64,000 bases of DNA from Phyllobacterium brassicacearum (GTDB lineage: Bacteria; Pseudomonadota; Alphaproteobacteria; Rhizobiales; Rhizobiaceae): NCBI RefSeq assembly GCF_003010955.1, contig NZ_PGGO01000005.1, positions 124,001 to 188,000 on the forward strand, in the 5' to 3' direction. Positions 28,761 through 38,078 of the stretch are shown here, piece by piece. The position numbers and the translations under genes are program-made. The first letter of the stretch is position 1, and every line of letters starts with the position of its first letter. Under the pieces are notes generated by a model. The model saw only the letters and a list, made by a program, of their open reading frames with translations, made no database searches and was not told the origin of the DNA.

Positions 28761-29568
28761 TTCCGGTTCCAGTGCCTGGTCTTGGCATTTTGGTGAAGAG
28801 GCGGAACACGTTGTCGGTGGTCAGTGTGGCTATTTCCTCCACGCTGACACCGATCGTCTCGGCCAGGACTGCTGCAGTGTGACGGACGAAACTTGGTTCG
28901 TTGCGCTTGCCGCGATGCGGTACCGGTGCAAGATATGGGGCATCGGTTTCAACCAGAAGTCGGTCCCGTGGCACGTTGCGGGCGATTTCCCGTATTTCGG
29001 GCGAGTTCTTGAAGGTCAGAATACCGGAGAACGAGACATAGCCTCCAAGTTCAACGCCCACGCGTGCAAGCTCGTCTCCCGAGGAAAAGCAGTGCAGGAT
29101 GAAAGGGAAGGCCCCCTTCCCCGTTTCTTCCTGCAGTATTGAGATCATGTCTTCGTCGGCGCTGCGCGCGTGAATCACCAGCGGCAGGCCCGTTGCCCGC
29201 GACGCCGCAATATGTGTACGGAATCCCTGCTGCTGGGCCGCAGGCGGCGCGTAGTCGTAGTGATAATCAAGACCTGCCTCGCCGATCGCCACGACCTTGG
29301 GATGCTGAGCAAGCCGGATCAGGTCTTCAGCTGTGACATCAAGCTCTTCATGCGCGTTGTTGGGATGCGTTCCCACCGACGCGTAGACGCTGTCATACTG
29401 CTCGGCGAGCCTGATGATATCGGCGAAGCGCTTGACACGTGTACAGATGGTCACCTGCCGTGCAATGCCGTGATCGAGCGCCCGCTGAATGATGGCATCC
29501 CGTTCCTCGGCAAAGTCTGCAAAATCCAGATGGCAATGCGTATCAACGAGCAGAGGGGCGACAAGCAT
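28753..29568 (-). CDS. TatD-family metal-dependent hydrolase
   Basis: A 271-residue TIM-barrel DNase-like hydrolase. It has DTHCHLDF at residues about 9-16, GEAGLDYHYD, the LVIHARSAD stretch, HCFSSG and the closing ETDAPYLAP. Family members are 3'-5' exonucleases or deoxyribonucleases. It lies 6 nt downstream of metG and overlaps the next gene by 8 nt, so it is in the metG operon. Confidence 0.93.
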   Translation of the reverse strand: MLVAPLLVDTHCHLDFADFAEERDAIIQRALDHGIARQVTICTRVKRFADIIRLAEQYDSVYASVGTHPNNAHEELDVTAEDLIRLAQHPKVVAIGEAGLDYHYDYAPPAAQQQGFRTHIAASRATGLPLVIHARSADEDMISILQEETGKGAFPFILHCFSSGDELARVGVELGGYVSFSGILTFKNSPEIREIARNVPRDRLLVETDAPYLAPVPHRGKRNEPSFVRHTAAVLAETIGVSVEEIATLTTDNVFRLFTKMPRPGTGTGNA

Positions 29569-29574
29569 GGTAAA

Positions 29575-31125
29575 TCAGGCTTCTTTGTCTGCTTCGACGT
29601 AGCGCGGGAAAACCGGCTGCGGTGCCGGCAGATCGGCGCCTGCCCTAAGTTCACTCCCACCTGCTAGGTCCACAAAATTGCGCCTATCGGCCGGTACGGC
29701 AAGGATATCGAGCAGTTTCGCCGCCGAGCCTGGAATGAATGGTTGGCAGAGAATGCCGATACGCCGGATGACTTCTGCCGTCACATAGAGAACGGTATCC
29801 ATGCGTGCCGGATCGGTCTTTTTCAGTGCCCAGGGCTCCTGCGAAGCGAAATAGCGGTTGGCCTCGGCCACGACGCCGAATATGGAAGCCAGCGCCAGAT
29901 GTAGCGCCTGCGTGCCGACGGCCTTGCGTGCTGTCTCCAGCGCCGCTGTTGCCTGGTCGAGGATCGCCTTGTCCGCATCGGTGAAAGCGCCGGGCTGTGG
30001 AACCTTGGCGTCGCAATTCTTCGCGATCATCGACAATGAACGCTGCGCCAGGTTGCCGAGGTCGTTGGCAAGGTCGGCATTCGTCCGGTTGACAATGGCC
30101 TCGTGGCTGTAATTGCCATCCTGGCCGAAGGGGATTTCACGCAGCAGGAAATAGCGCAGCTGATCGAGGCCGTAATGTTCGACCAGCGAAACTGGGTCGA
30201 TAACGTTGCCAACCGATTTCGACATCTTCTCGCCGCGGTTGAACACGAAGCCATGGCCGTAGACGCGCTTCGGCAGTTCGATGCCCGCCGATAGCAGGAA
30301 GGCGGGCCAATAGACCGCGTGGAAGCGGATAATGTCCTTGCCGATGATGTGTACGTCAGCCGGCCAATAGCGCCAGCGCTCTGCCTTTTCATCCGGATAG
30401 CCAGCCGCTGTGATGTAGTTGGTCAAGGCGTCGACCCACACATACATGACATGCTTTTCGTCGCCGGGAACCGGGATGCCCCAGTCGAAGGTGGTGCGCG
30501 AGACGGACAGGTCTTTCAGGCCGGATTTGACGAAGGAAATGACCTCGTTGCGCCGCTCGTCGGGACCGATGAAACCGGGGTTATCCGCATAGAGCTTCAG
30601 CAGGCGGTCCTGATAGGCCGACAGGCGGAAGAAATAGCTTTCCTCCTCCAGCCATTCGACCGGTGTGCCTTGCGGACCGTAGCGCACATTGTCGGCGCGC
30701 AGCTCCGTCTCTTCTTCCTGGTAATAGGCCTCGTCACGCACGGAATACCAGCCGGCATAGCCGCCCTTATAGATATCACCGGCCTCAACCATTCTCAGCC
30801 AGATGGCCTGCGATGCCTTGTAATGCCGCTCTTCGGTCGTGCGGATGAAATCATCATATGATGCATTCAGAAGATGCCCCATGTCGCGGAAAAGCTTGGC
30901 ATTTCGATCTGCGAGCTCACGCGGCGCAATGCCTTCCTTGCGCGCTGTCTGCAACATCTTGATGCCATGTTCGTCCGTACCGCTCAGGAAAAGAACGTCC
31001 TTGCCGTCGTGACGGTTGAAACGCGCAATCGCATCGGTCGCTATCAGCTCATAGGCATGGCCGATGTGCGGGCTTCCGTTCGGGTAGGAAATGGCAGTTG
31101 TGATGTAAAATGTTTCGCGGCTCAT
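29575..31125 (-). CDS. metG: Methionyl-tRNA synthetase
   Basis: A 516-residue class I synthetase with the HIGH motif (SPHIGHAYE), FLSGTDEHG and the KMSKS motif ([10 protein letters not shown]). The connective domain has no Cys4 zinc knuckle and there is no C-terminal dimerisation domain, the shorter type common in alphaproteobacteria. It charges tRNA-Met. It follows holB and tmk on the same strand. Confidence 0.97.
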   Translation of the reverse strand: MSRETFYITTAISYPNGSPHIGHAYELIATDAIARFNRHDGKDVLFLSGTDEHGIKMLQTARKEGIAPRELADRNAKLFRDMGHLLNASYDDFIRTTEERHYKASQAIWLRMVEAGDIYKGGYAGWYSVRDEAYYQEEETELRADNVRYGPQGTPVEWLEEESYFFRLSAYQDRLLKLYADNPGFIGPDERRNEVISFVKSGLKDLSVSRTTFDWGIPVPGDEKHVMYVWVDALTNYITAAGYPDEKAERWRYWPADVHIIGKDIIRFHAVYWPAFLLSAGIELPKRVYGHGFVFNRGEKMSKSVGNVIDPVSLVEHYGLDQLRYFLLREIPFGQDGNYSHEAIVNRTNADLANDLGNLAQRSLSMIAKNCDAKVPQPGAFTDADKAILDQATAALETARKAVGTQALHLALASIFGVVAEANRYFASQEPWALKKTDPARMDTVLYVTAEVIRRIGILCQPFIPGSAAKLLDILAVPADRRNFVDLAGGSELRAGADLPAPQPVFPRYVEADKEA

Positions 31126-31210
31126 GCGTGACCTGATTTCGTCTTTGTATCTTTGGGAGAAAACGTCTGGCTGACATAACCCATGTCCAGCCTGATTGCC
31201 ATACCGGAAG

Positions 31211-31231
31211 GCTCTATCCGCCGGATAGAGC
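31211..31231. terminator. Palindrome overlapping the holB stop
   Basis: A perfect 9-bp inverted repeat (GCTCTATCC/GGATAGAGC with a 3-nt loop) covers the holB stop codon. On the minus strand it may act as a weak terminator or processing hairpin before metG, but no T-run follows. Confidence 0.4.
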
Positions 31232-32263
31232 GCGTTGCATTCGCTCGAGAAAGATCAGGACAGTCTGCTTGCGATCGAGATTGAAGGCCGCAGCTTCCCG
31301 CGCCTCGTTCTGCATATCGTTCCACAGACTGGACCAACGGCTGGCTCTGGCGACGTCGCCCTGCTCTGCAGCGAGCCGTGCCTGTCCCGCAATGCGCGCC
31401 AACAGGTCCTCAAGGAACAGCTCATACTGGATTTCTGCGTCACGTCCCGACAGGGCCGTCGCAAGCGCATGCGCCTGCGGAACGTCAAAGACCGGTTTGC
31501 CGAGGATGCCGTCGACCGTTTCGGAGATTTCAAGTCCGCCGAACGCCAATAGCAATGCCGCCTTGCGAACACTGCCCTCCGCATGGGTAATCAGCGAACT
31601 TGTATCCCCGGCGTCAAGGTTTATGGCCTTTAGCGCTGCAAGCAGATCTTGCGGCCCCAGCGGCTCGAACCGGATTGACTGACACCGGGAGCGGATGGTC
31701 GGCAGCAATCGTCCCGAAGAATGCGAGATCAAAATGAACAGCGTGCGTTGTGGTGGTTCTTCAAGAGTCTTGAGCAAGGCATTGGCAGCATTACGATTCA
31801 TGTCATCTGCCGGGTCAACGATGACAATGCGCCAGGAACCATCATGCGAGGTACGATTGAGAAAGTGCGTCACGCGCCGTATTTCGTCGACCGTGATACC
31901 CGTCTTGAATTTCCCGGTCTTGGCGTCGACAGGCCGGGTGATATGCAGCATGGCAAGATGCGTGCCGGTGGCGATCTGCCGATAGGGTGTAACACCATAA
32001 TTCGGCTGTGCGAGCGCCAGAGGAGCTTCGCGCTCTGCAGGGTATTTCAGCATGTGTCCGGCGAGGTGAAATGCCAGCGTCGCTTTGCCGACGCCCTGCG
32101 GCCCCTCCAGGAGCAATGCGTGGTGCATATGGCCCGACTGGTAGGCTTGCGCGAGGAATGACTTTACTCCCGCATGGCCAAACAATGCCGGATTGGCTGA
32201 AGGCGCAGGAATGCCATCTATGGCGTCATGGGTCGCCGGTACGTCGAGTACGGCATCGGTCAT
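31214..32263 (-). CDS. holB: DNA polymerase III delta' subunit
   Basis: A 349-residue AAA+ clamp-loader protein. It has the P-loop GPQGVGKAT, the sensor region [21 protein letters not shown] and the SRC motif (SRCQSIRF). The start at ATG 32263 overlaps the tmk stop by 4 nt; longer frames would run into tmk. It is part of the replicative clamp loader. The tmk-holB-metG order is conserved in the group. Confidence 0.94.
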   Translation of the reverse strand: MTDAVLDVPATHDAIDGIPAPSANPALFGHAGVKSFLAQAYQSGHMHHALLLEGPQGVGKATLAFHLAGHMLKYPAEREAPLALAQPNYGVTPYRQIATGTHLAMLHITRPVDAKTGKFKTGITVDEIRRVTHFLNRTSHDGSWRIVIVDPADDMNRNAANALLKTLEEPPQRTLFILISHSSGRLLPTIRSRCQSIRFEPLGPQDLLAALKAINLDAGDTSSLITHAEGSVRKAALLLAFGGLEISETVDGILGKPVFDVPQAHALATALSGRDAEIQYELFLEDLLARIAGQARLAAEQGDVARASRWSSLWNDMQNEAREAAAFNLDRKQTVLIFLERMQRALSGG

Positions 32264-32928
32264 TTCGCTACCTCTGGCTGCTTCGTCTTCACACTGCGCT
32301 GCAGTTTCAGGTGGTCGACCACAGCGGCGATTTCCCGGGCGATCTCGCCAGCGGGCCGGTCGGCCGCGACGACTTGGCAACGTTCCGGTTCCGCTTTGGC
32401 AATGGCGAGATAGGCGTCGCGCCGCTTGTGGTGCATATCGATGGTTTCTTTCTCGAAGCGGTCGGCGGCTCCCGCCCCTCGCCGCGCATTGGCGCGTTGC
32501 AATCCGACCTCCGCGGCCAGGTCGAGGATTATCGTCAAGTCAGGCATGAGCCCGTTGATCGCGGCACGCTCGATGGCGCGCATCAGGTCGGGATCAAGAT
32601 TGCCGGTCACGCCCTGGTAGACCCGGCTTGAATCGATATAGCGATCACACAGCACCATTTGCCCGGAACGGAGGGCAGGACGCATTACCTGCTCGACATG
32701 GTCGTTGCGCGCCGCGGCAAACAGCAGGGCTTCCATCGCCGGGCCGAAGGGCTCGGCGGCACCACTCAGGATGACGTGTCGGACTGCTTCGGCGCCTGGC
32801 GATCCGCCCGGTTCGCGCGTCACCAGCACATCGTCGCCCTGCGCGCGCAGATGCTCGGCAAGCCGCGCAATTTGCGTGGATTTGCCGGCGCCCTCGCCGC
32901 CTTCGAACGTGATGAATAATCCTTGCAC
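32260..32928 (-). CDS. tmk: Thymidylate kinase
   Basis: A 222-residue P-loop kinase with [12 protein letters not shown], the [12 protein letters not shown] motif that positions dTMP, and a LID-like Arg/Gly stretch ([14 protein letters not shown]). It phosphorylates dTMP to dTDP. It is translationally coupled to holB and lies 85 nt downstream of dacA. Confidence 0.96.
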   Translation of the reverse strand: MQGLFITFEGGEGAGKSTQIARLAEHLRAQGDDVLVTREPGGSPGAEAVRHVILSGAAEPFGPAMEALLFAAARNDHVEQVMRPALRSGQMVLCDRYIDSSRVYQGVTGNLDPDLMRAIERAAINGLMPDLTIILDLAAEVGLQRANARRGAGAADRFEKETIDMHHKRRDAYLAIAKAEPERCQVVAADRPAGEIAREIAAVVDHLKLQRSVKTKQPEVAK

Positions 32929-33013
32929 GCGTCAGCCGTCTTTCAATGCAGAGTCACTATGCCTTTGAGATGGTTCTAACGCTCGAAAATGAAAAGGTCG
33001 AGGCAGCAAGGAC

Positions 33014-34225
33014 TTAGAATTTGAGTTGGCGGGCCCAGCCTGTCGCCAGTTCGAAGACGGCGTCGAACGAGCGCTTCTTCAGGCCCCCGCTCTCGATTGC
33101 CTCCGCCGTATAGACGGGCGTCTCCTGCGCCAGCGCATCGCCGATCCAGATCCGCAGCGTTCCAACCTCCTGGTCCACCTTCAGCGGCGCCACCAGTGGT
33201 CCCTGATAGACCACGTGCGCCTTCAGGCGATCGCGGTTGGCCACGGGGACAAGCAGGCTGACCTTTTCATGCGCCTTGAGCGCAACGCCGGATTTCACCC
33301 CGCCGAAAACACTCGCCTCGCCAATCGTCTCGCCTTCGGCAAAGATGTCCATCTCCTCGAACGCCTGGTAGGCCCACTCGAATATCCGCTTGGCCTCTTC
33401 AGCACGCTCCTTGTCGCTGGCAAGGCCGCTCAGGGCCGCGACGTAGCGCCTGCCATTCCGTTCCGTTGCTCCGACAATGCCATAGCCGGATTGTTCTGTG
33501 TAACCCGTACCCATGCCATCCGCGCCGATATCAAGCCGCAAGAGCGGATTGCGGTTGCGCTGGAAGATGTTGTTCCAGGTGAAATTGTCCTGCGCATAGG
33601 TGCGGTAATAGTCCGGATATTCCGTCTTGATGTGGCGCGCCAAGGCAACGAGGTCGGTCAGCGAAATCCGCTGCTGCGGGTCGGGCAGTCCGGTCGAATT
33701 GACGAAGGTTGCGTTCTTGAGGCCGATTTCCTTTGCCCGCGCGTTCATCATCTCGGCGAATTTCGGCTCGGACCCGGCGATGCCTTCCGCCAGGATGATG
33801 CAGCCATCATTGGCAGACTGCACGATAACGCCCTGGATAAGATCGGCGACGCTGATCGAGGATTTCAGCTTGGCGAACATCGTGGAGCCGCCCGATGGCG
33901 CGCCACCGGTCCGCCAGGCGTTTTCGCTGACCGTATACTGCGTCTCTGGTGTGAGCTTGCCAGTCTTGAGCTGGTGAAAGACGACCTCCATGGTCATCAG
34001 CTTGGCGAGCGCTGCCGGCTCGATCAGCGTGTCAGGCGATTTCGCATAGAGGATCGTGCCGGTCTTGTCCTCAACCATCAATGCCTGCTTGGCCTTGGTG
34101 TCAAACAGCGCATCCTGCGCGTCAGCGACCGCGGCAGATACGAGTATCGTCGCCACGCCAAGGACGACGATACGGAATGGCGTGGTCACGGAGTGAATTC
34201 GGCGGCGAAGCTCAGTTGCCGTCAT
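33014..34225 (-). CDS. D-alanyl-D-alanine carboxypeptidase-family protein with altered active-site motifs
   Basis: A 403-residue periplasmic penicillin-binding-protein homologue (S11 fold, plus a C-terminal beta domain from about residue 300). A signal segment (residues 20-36) ends near ADAQD. The expected SxxK tetrad reads A72-L-A-K75: the catalytic Ser is Ala (codon GCG at 34012-34010). SAN is intact at 137-139. The expected KTG reads G239-T-G. The fold is clear, but carboxypeptidase activity is doubtful. ATG 34225 overlaps the rlpA stop by 14 nt; further upstream in-frame starts exist. Confidence 0.88.
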   Translation of the reverse strand: MTATELRRRIHSVTTPFRIVVLGVATILVSAAVADAQDALFDTKAKQALMVEDKTGTILYAKSPDTLIEPAALAKLMTMEVVFHQLKTGKLTPETQYTVSENAWRTGGAPSGGSTMFAKLKSSISVADLIQGVIVQSANDGCIILAEGIAGSEPKFAEMMNARAKEIGLKNATFVNSTGLPDPQQRISLTDLVALARHIKTEYPDYYRTYAQDNFTWNNIFQRNRNPLLRLDIGADGMGTGYTEQSGYGIVGATERNGRRYVAALSGLASDKERAEEAKRIFEWAYQAFEEMDIFAEGETIGEASVFGGVKSGVALKAHEKVSLLVPVANRDRLKAHVVYQGPLVAPLKVDQEVGTLRIWIGDALAQETPVYTAEAIESGGLKKRSFDAVFELATGWARQLKF

Positions 34226-35528
34226 CGCGAACGACAAACGCATCGCCTGCCCCGGCATTCCACGCGGCCTGGAGCAGGTCGTCAGTGTTCTTATCCGAAC
34301 TTGCCCGGGCAATCAGGCCGATGCGCGGCCCGTCAGGGCTCGCAACCTCGGAAAGCTCGACCCTACCCAGTGCCGAAATCGCCTTCTTCACGCGCGCGGC
34401 TTCCGCCTTGTCGGCAAAGAGGCCGACATCGACATATTCGGCCGTGGGCCGGACGCCATCCGGCAGCTTGTTCATGTCTTTCCACGACGTGGAAACAGCT
34501 TCTGGCGACAGGATGTCGTTTGCAGCCTCTAGCGTGCTGCTGGCATTCGCGACACGCTCGCTCGCATAGGAACTGATGAACGGCGACGGACGCGCCTTGG
34601 CAGGCTTGAGCGAGCCGATGAGGATCGTCGGCTTTTCGTCGACATAAGGTCCGATGAGCGGCAGAACCGGAACGATATCCAGATTGAATGACAGTCCGAG
34701 GCTTTCCATCGGTACGGCCGCCGGCTGCACCTGTTGCGGAACGGCGAGACGAGCCGCCTGGTCGTTCAACGAAACTGGCTGGTTGCCAAGACTCGCTACC
34801 TGGACCCCGACGGGCTGCGGCTGCGTCATGCCGGGAATCGCAACCGGCGCGCGCTGTGTCGGCGTCGTCCCGTTCATGGCGATCATGACGCCTGAAGCCG
34901 GCTGGCCCCACGGATCAGGTGCGCTGGGACCGCGATAGGATGCCATGAGGAACCGGTCGTCGCTGCCTTCCAGAGGCGCCCTGCCCACATATTCGACCTT
35001 CACATCGGCCGTGCCGGTGTGCTGATAGTCGAGCATTGTCGCAGCTTTTTGCGAAAGATCGATCAGACGGTTGCTGTGATAGGGCCCGCGATCATTGACG
35101 CGGACAATCACCGAACTGCCATTGGCTAGGTTGGTGATGCGCGCATAGCTCGGCAAAGGCATTGTTGGGTGTGCGGCGGTCAGGCGGGCCGTATCGTAGA
35201 TCTCGCCATTGGCGGTCAAGCGGCCATGGAAGGCGGAGCCATACCAGGATGCCCTGCCCTTGCGGACATAACCCGGCTCTTCCTTGGGATAATACCATTT
35301 TCCGGCCACCTGATAAGGCCGGCCGACCTGGTTGCGTCCGCCGCCCCGCGGAATGTTGCGAAGATCGCTGACAACGCGCGGACTTGCCTTCACGCCGTAT
35401 TTGGATTCAGCGAAATATTCCTTGCCGTGGGTGCGTTTGGCGACTTTCACGTTGGCTGAGCCGCAGGATGCCACCACGGCACCCATGGCAACCACCCCCA
35501 CAACTCGAAAAGCGTTGGCTTTTGACAA
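34212..35528 (-). CDS. rlpA: RlpA-like septal ring lytic transglycosylase lipoprotein with SPOR domain
   Basis: A 438-residue lipoprotein with a signal ending in the lipobox VVASC. A double-psi beta barrel RlpA domain follows (about 95-185) with GRASWYG, LTANGE, LPLPSYARITNL and VNDRGPY. A Pro/Gln-rich linker and a C-terminal SPOR domain (about 360-435, YVDVGLFADKAEA) come after. It should act on denuded glycan at the division site. It is co-transcribed with the carboxypeptidase-family gene. Confidence 0.92.
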   Translation of the reverse strand: MSKANAFRVVGVVAMGAVVASCGSANVKVAKRTHGKEYFAESKYGVKASPRVVSDLRNIPRGGGRNQVGRPYQVAGKWYYPKEEPGYVRKGRASWYGSAFHGRLTANGEIYDTARLTAAHPTMPLPSYARITNLANGSSVIVRVNDRGPYHSNRLIDLSQKAATMLDYQHTGTADVKVEYVGRAPLEGSDDRFLMASYRGPSAPDPWGQPASGVMIAMNGTTPTQRAPVAIPGMTQPQPVGVQVASLGNQPVSLNDQAARLAVPQQVQPAAVPMESLGLSFNLDIVPVLPLIGPYVDEKPTILIGSLKPAKARPSPFISSYASERVANASSTLEAANDILSPEAVSTSWKDMNKLPDGVRPTAEYVDVGLFADKAEAARVKKAISALGRVELSEVASPDGPRIGLIARASSDKNTDDLLQAAWNAGAGDAFVVRDDGN

Positions 35529-35853
35529 TGCAAACCACCGGCCACGCGTGGCCGTCCCCAGAATTTGACATTAGATGTATCGATAACAGATCAGAAGACC
35601 AGTGCAACCCCGACGCCCATCATTGGAACTGCACCGCCCCTATAAATGCCATGGATAGATTGATACCAGCTTAACAAGATATGGCGGCAGCAAAGCATTA
35701 TCGGGCATGCCCAGGCCTACTGGCGGTAGCTTCTTCGCTCCGCATCACTTTTTATGTGCGCTCGTCGCAAAAACGGCAAAAAAGCGGCAAGTTTCGTCAT
35801 AATTGCAAAAGGGCTTGAAATGAACAAAGCAATCACGCATAGAACGCTCCGCC
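35529..35853. other. Spacer upstream of rlpA and the tRNA-Ser region
   Basis: 325 nt with no convincing gene. It must hold the rlpA promoter on the minus strand. A-rich repeated GGCAAAAA/GCGGCAAG motifs occur near 35770-35790. Confidence 0.4.
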
Positions 35854-35939
35854 GGAAGAGTGGCCGAGTGGTTTAAGGCAACGGTCTTGAAAACCGTTGC
35901 CGGAAATGGGAAAGACCTTGGAAACATTGGTCTTTTCCG
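35854..35939 (+). pseudogene. Degenerate tRNA-Ser(UGA)-like copy
   Basis: The first 44 nt fold like tRNA-Ser: acceptor GGAAGAG, a D-arm identical to the intact gene downstream (GCCGAGTGGTTTAAGGC), and a complete anticodon stem around CTTGAAA (anticodon TGA). The 3' end CTTTTCCG can still pair with the 5' acceptor strand. There is no T-loop (no TTCGAAT or TTCAAAT) and the variable arm is abnormal. A standard tRNA needs the T-arm, so I call it a pseudo-tRNA or recombined copy. Confidence 0.65.
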
Positions 35940-36001
35940 CACAGAAGCGAGAAAGTGCCGCAAAAGTGCCGCAGGATCATTGAACTTGCGGCACATGGAC
36001 T

Positions 36002-36091
36002 GGAAGGGTGGCCGAGTGGTTTAAGGCACTAGTCTTGAAAACTAGCGTGCGGGGAACCGTACCGTGGGTTCAAATCCCACCCCTTCCGCCA
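36002..36091 (+). tRNA. tRNA-Ser (anticodon UGA)
   Basis: A complete 90-nt type II tRNA: acceptor GGAAGGG/CCCTTCC, D-arm GCCGAGTGGTTTAAGGC, anticodon loop CTTGAAA within ACTAG-type stems, a long variable arm, T-arm GTGGGTTCAAATCCCAC, discriminator G and encoded CCA. It reads UCA and, by wobble, other UCN codons. Accessory DNA follows immediately downstream. Confidence 0.96.
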
Positions 36092-36491
36092 GTTTCTTTC
36101 TTTCCGTATCGTTCATTTCCGTTTGACAGGTTGCCGCATCAGGTTCAGTGTTTGTTCTGTGGCGTTCTGTGACAGAGAACATCCGCAACTCGCGGACAGC
36201 CAGATGAACCAGTGGCAAGTGGCCAGCGGTGAAATGCCCAGTGCCCAAAGGCCCAAGAGACGTTCCACGGCTTTGAGCCGTCGAGTTTAGCAAGGCATGG
36301 CACGTCCACCATTTTTGGTTGGGTGGTGCTGTAAATAAGGGCGGTCAGCGTCCAAAACTGGCCGCCTTTGCTTGTTCTAAGGCCCTGCCCCGCGTTCCTT
36401 GGCCCGCCTTAGAGCAACGTGACCCCACTCAAGGCTAAATTGCGCGCATGCCGAAAACTGTTGCCAGTGCGGAAGGGCTGCGTTCGCGGCG

Positions 36492-36677
36492 GTGTTGCTG
36501 GGAGCAGCGACGCAGGTCTGGGAGTATCCGAAGCCAAGAACAGATTTCGGAACACTGGGTGTGATTTTGGGCCTCATTGCCTTGGGTTATTGGATGGCCA
36601 GTGCAGCGTGGTCGGATATGGAGCGTGATCTGGCGCACGGGATCAAACCTTCTCGTCTGATTTTCGTGGTGGGGTAA
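36492..36677 (+). CDS. Possible small membrane protein
   Basis: A GTG-started frame of 61 codons with one clear hydrophobic span (TLGVILGLIALGYWMASAAW) followed by an acidic/basic tail. No ribosome site is convincing and the frame is open further upstream, so the start is uncertain. It could be the 3' part of a decayed gene. Family not recognised. Confidence 0.3.
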   Translation: MLLGAATQVWEYPKPRTDFGTLGVILGLIALGYWMASAAWSDMERDLAHGIKPSRLIFVVG

Positions 36678-36807
36678 TATCGCGCTTGCCTCAAGCGTCC
36701 TTGCAATATTTTTCATGGGCTATTGGATTAGCACCCATAACATAGCGGATTGCCTTATCCTCGATTTGCCCGTTTGCACGCAAAAGGCAGCATCACCAAA
36801 CTGGGGT

Positions 36808-36912
36808 TCACCCTGCCGCCAGTTCCTCTTTCAGCGCCGCGATGGCGAGATGCATTTCGGTCAAGGTTGCATGGTGTTGGCGATGGTGCAACCGGTGGGG
36901 AATTTTCCCCAT
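36808..36912 (-). CDS. Possible 34-residue small protein
   Basis: ATG 36912 to TGA 36810-36808 on the minus strand encodes a His-rich start (MGKIPHRLHHRQHH) followed by an amphipathic helix (TEMHLAIAALKEELAAG). The composition is protein-like, but no clear ribosome site is seen. Unknown family. Confidence 0.3.
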   Translation of the reverse strand: MGKIPHRLHHRQHHATLTEMHLAIAALKEELAAG

Positions 36913-36934
36913 TGCTGCGGCATTTGCCGTACTC

Positions 36935-37013
36935 ATGCGTCATGTGGCGCAGCACGCGTCAAGGCCCAATTAAAACAAAGGCTGAAATTGACCCTATGCG
37001 TCATGTGGCGCAG
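36935..37013. repeat. 18-bp direct repeat pair
   Basis: ATGCGTCATGTGGCGCAG occurs at 36935-36952 and again at 36996-37013, 61 nt apart. The pair lies within a 1.3-kb gene-poor stretch (36092-37389) downstream of tRNA-Ser that also has several G/C-rich inverted repeats (for example GTGGGGAATTTTCCCCAT near 36895). A protein-binding or recombination site is possible; nothing confirms it. Confidence 0.6.
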
Positions 37014-37280
37014 TCCTGCGGGATTTCCCGCACTGTGGGGAAAATGCCCCAGTTCCCCGTTTATGGGGATCACAGCGCCTGCTGATCCCGAACAGATAGC
37101 CGAGCATGTATCCGAAAACCCAAACGCGTCCGCCCCAAGCCATGCAAAACATGCGTTAGTCGGCTCTCTGAAATGGGTGTATCCTTACTGGGCCGAACTG
37201 CGAACACGACCTGCATCCCCATGCCCGCCCGCTCGCGGTTCTGCCCCTCAAGGCGGAGTTCAGAGATGGCAAGCAGGTCC

Positions 37281-37319
37281 CCCACCCTAGCCATCCCCGC
37301 TCCGCCTCTTTTTTGCGGT
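37281..37319 (+). repeat. First copy of a ~37-bp imperfect repeat
   Basis: The segment CTAGCCATCCCCGCTCCGCC followed by TCTTTTTTGCGGT resembles the one at 39890-39926 with a few substitutions and indels. The T-run within CCGC...GCGG looks like a terminator. The two copies bracket the cupin gene and the run of tiny genes, 2.6 kb in all. Confidence 0.6.
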
Positions 37320-37389
37320 ATGTTTGGATCCCTAGGCGGGCTTGCGAAAGAAGGGCTGCATCAGCTGGTGCATGAAGGGGAGCTAACGG

Positions 37390-37770
37390 ATGGCAGTCAT
37401 CGTTCATTCCGATAATAAGCTGGAAGAATGGCGAACTGGGATACAAACGCGAATGCTTGTCTCAACTCGCAACGGCGCAAACCAACTCTGCATGTTCGAG
37501 CAGTGGGTGGAGCCTGGAACCGGTGCACCCACGCATCTTCATCCGGTAGAAGAAATCCTTACCGTTCTGTCCGGAGACGCCGATATCTGGCTGGACAAAG
37601 AGCATTTCATGGTCGCGGCTGGCCAATCGGTGATTATTCCATCCGGTATCAGGCACGGCTTTCGAAACGCAGGATCAGAGACCCTTCATATTCACGCGGT
37701 GCTGGCATCGGCAGATTTTCAAGCATGGTTCGATGATTCTATGTCCATGGTTCGACGTTGGACGGATTGA
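37390..37770 (+). CDS. Cupin-domain protein
   Basis: A 126-residue single-domain cupin. Motif 1 appears as GTGAPTHLHPVEEILTVLSGDADI (metal ligands H, H, E) and motif 2 as the late GIRHGFRNAGSETLHI. A good ribosome site (AAGGGGAG) precedes the ATG. The substrate is unknown. It is the only conventional metabolic-type gene in this part of the accessory region. Confidence 0.82.
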   Translation: MAVIVHSDNKLEEWRTGIQTRMLVSTRNGANQLCMFEQWVEPGTGAPTHLHPVEEILTVLSGDADIWLDKEHFMVAAGQSVIIPSGIRHGFRNAGSETLHIHAVLASADFQAWFDDSMSMVRRWTD

Positions 37771-37829
37771 AAACATAAACTGCGACACTCCGCGAGATCG
37801 CGAGATCGGAAGCGCCGGATTATCGTCGC

Positions 37830-37962
37830 ATGACCTATCAGCTTCAATGGCGACGCACCATCATTGGCGGTGAACCGCTGCACCACGATTTCTGTGACCA
37901 TGGTCGACGGCAACGTCACCATTGCGGATAACGAAGGACCTCGCTGCCGGTTGGCGTCTTAA
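37830..37962 (+). pseudogene. Frameshifted remnant of a small hypothetical gene
   Basis: ATG 37830 encodes MTYQLQWRRTIIGGEPLHHD. A frame change near 37890 then gives VTMVDGNVTIADNEG, ending at TAA 37960-37962. Together they read like one small protein broken by an indel. No named family; the call rests on composition and continuity only. Confidence 0.3.
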
Positions 37963-38078
37963 CACATAAGATTGGCAGCTAAACGCAAGCGCGAAATTTT
38001 TCGAACTGCTAGGGAAAGCCCGCACGGTTGGAATGAAAAGGCCATTGAGCCCCACCGGCGTTCTTGAGAGGCACCCAA

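Noticed and set aside
33026-34576. 516-codon plus-strand open frame
   Set aside because: Antisense shadow of the carboxypeptidase-family and rlpA genes; composition is not protein-like.
36042-36293. Minus-strand frame ending AEGVGFEPTVRFPAR
   Set aside because: This is the well-known false protein produced by antisense translation of tRNA-Ser; it overlaps the intact tRNA at 36002-36091.
36715-37290. 191-codon plus-strand frame downstream of tRNA-Ser
   Set aside because: Pro/Cys-rich, no domain, no ribosome site, and it spans the direct repeats; it looks like non-coding sequence.
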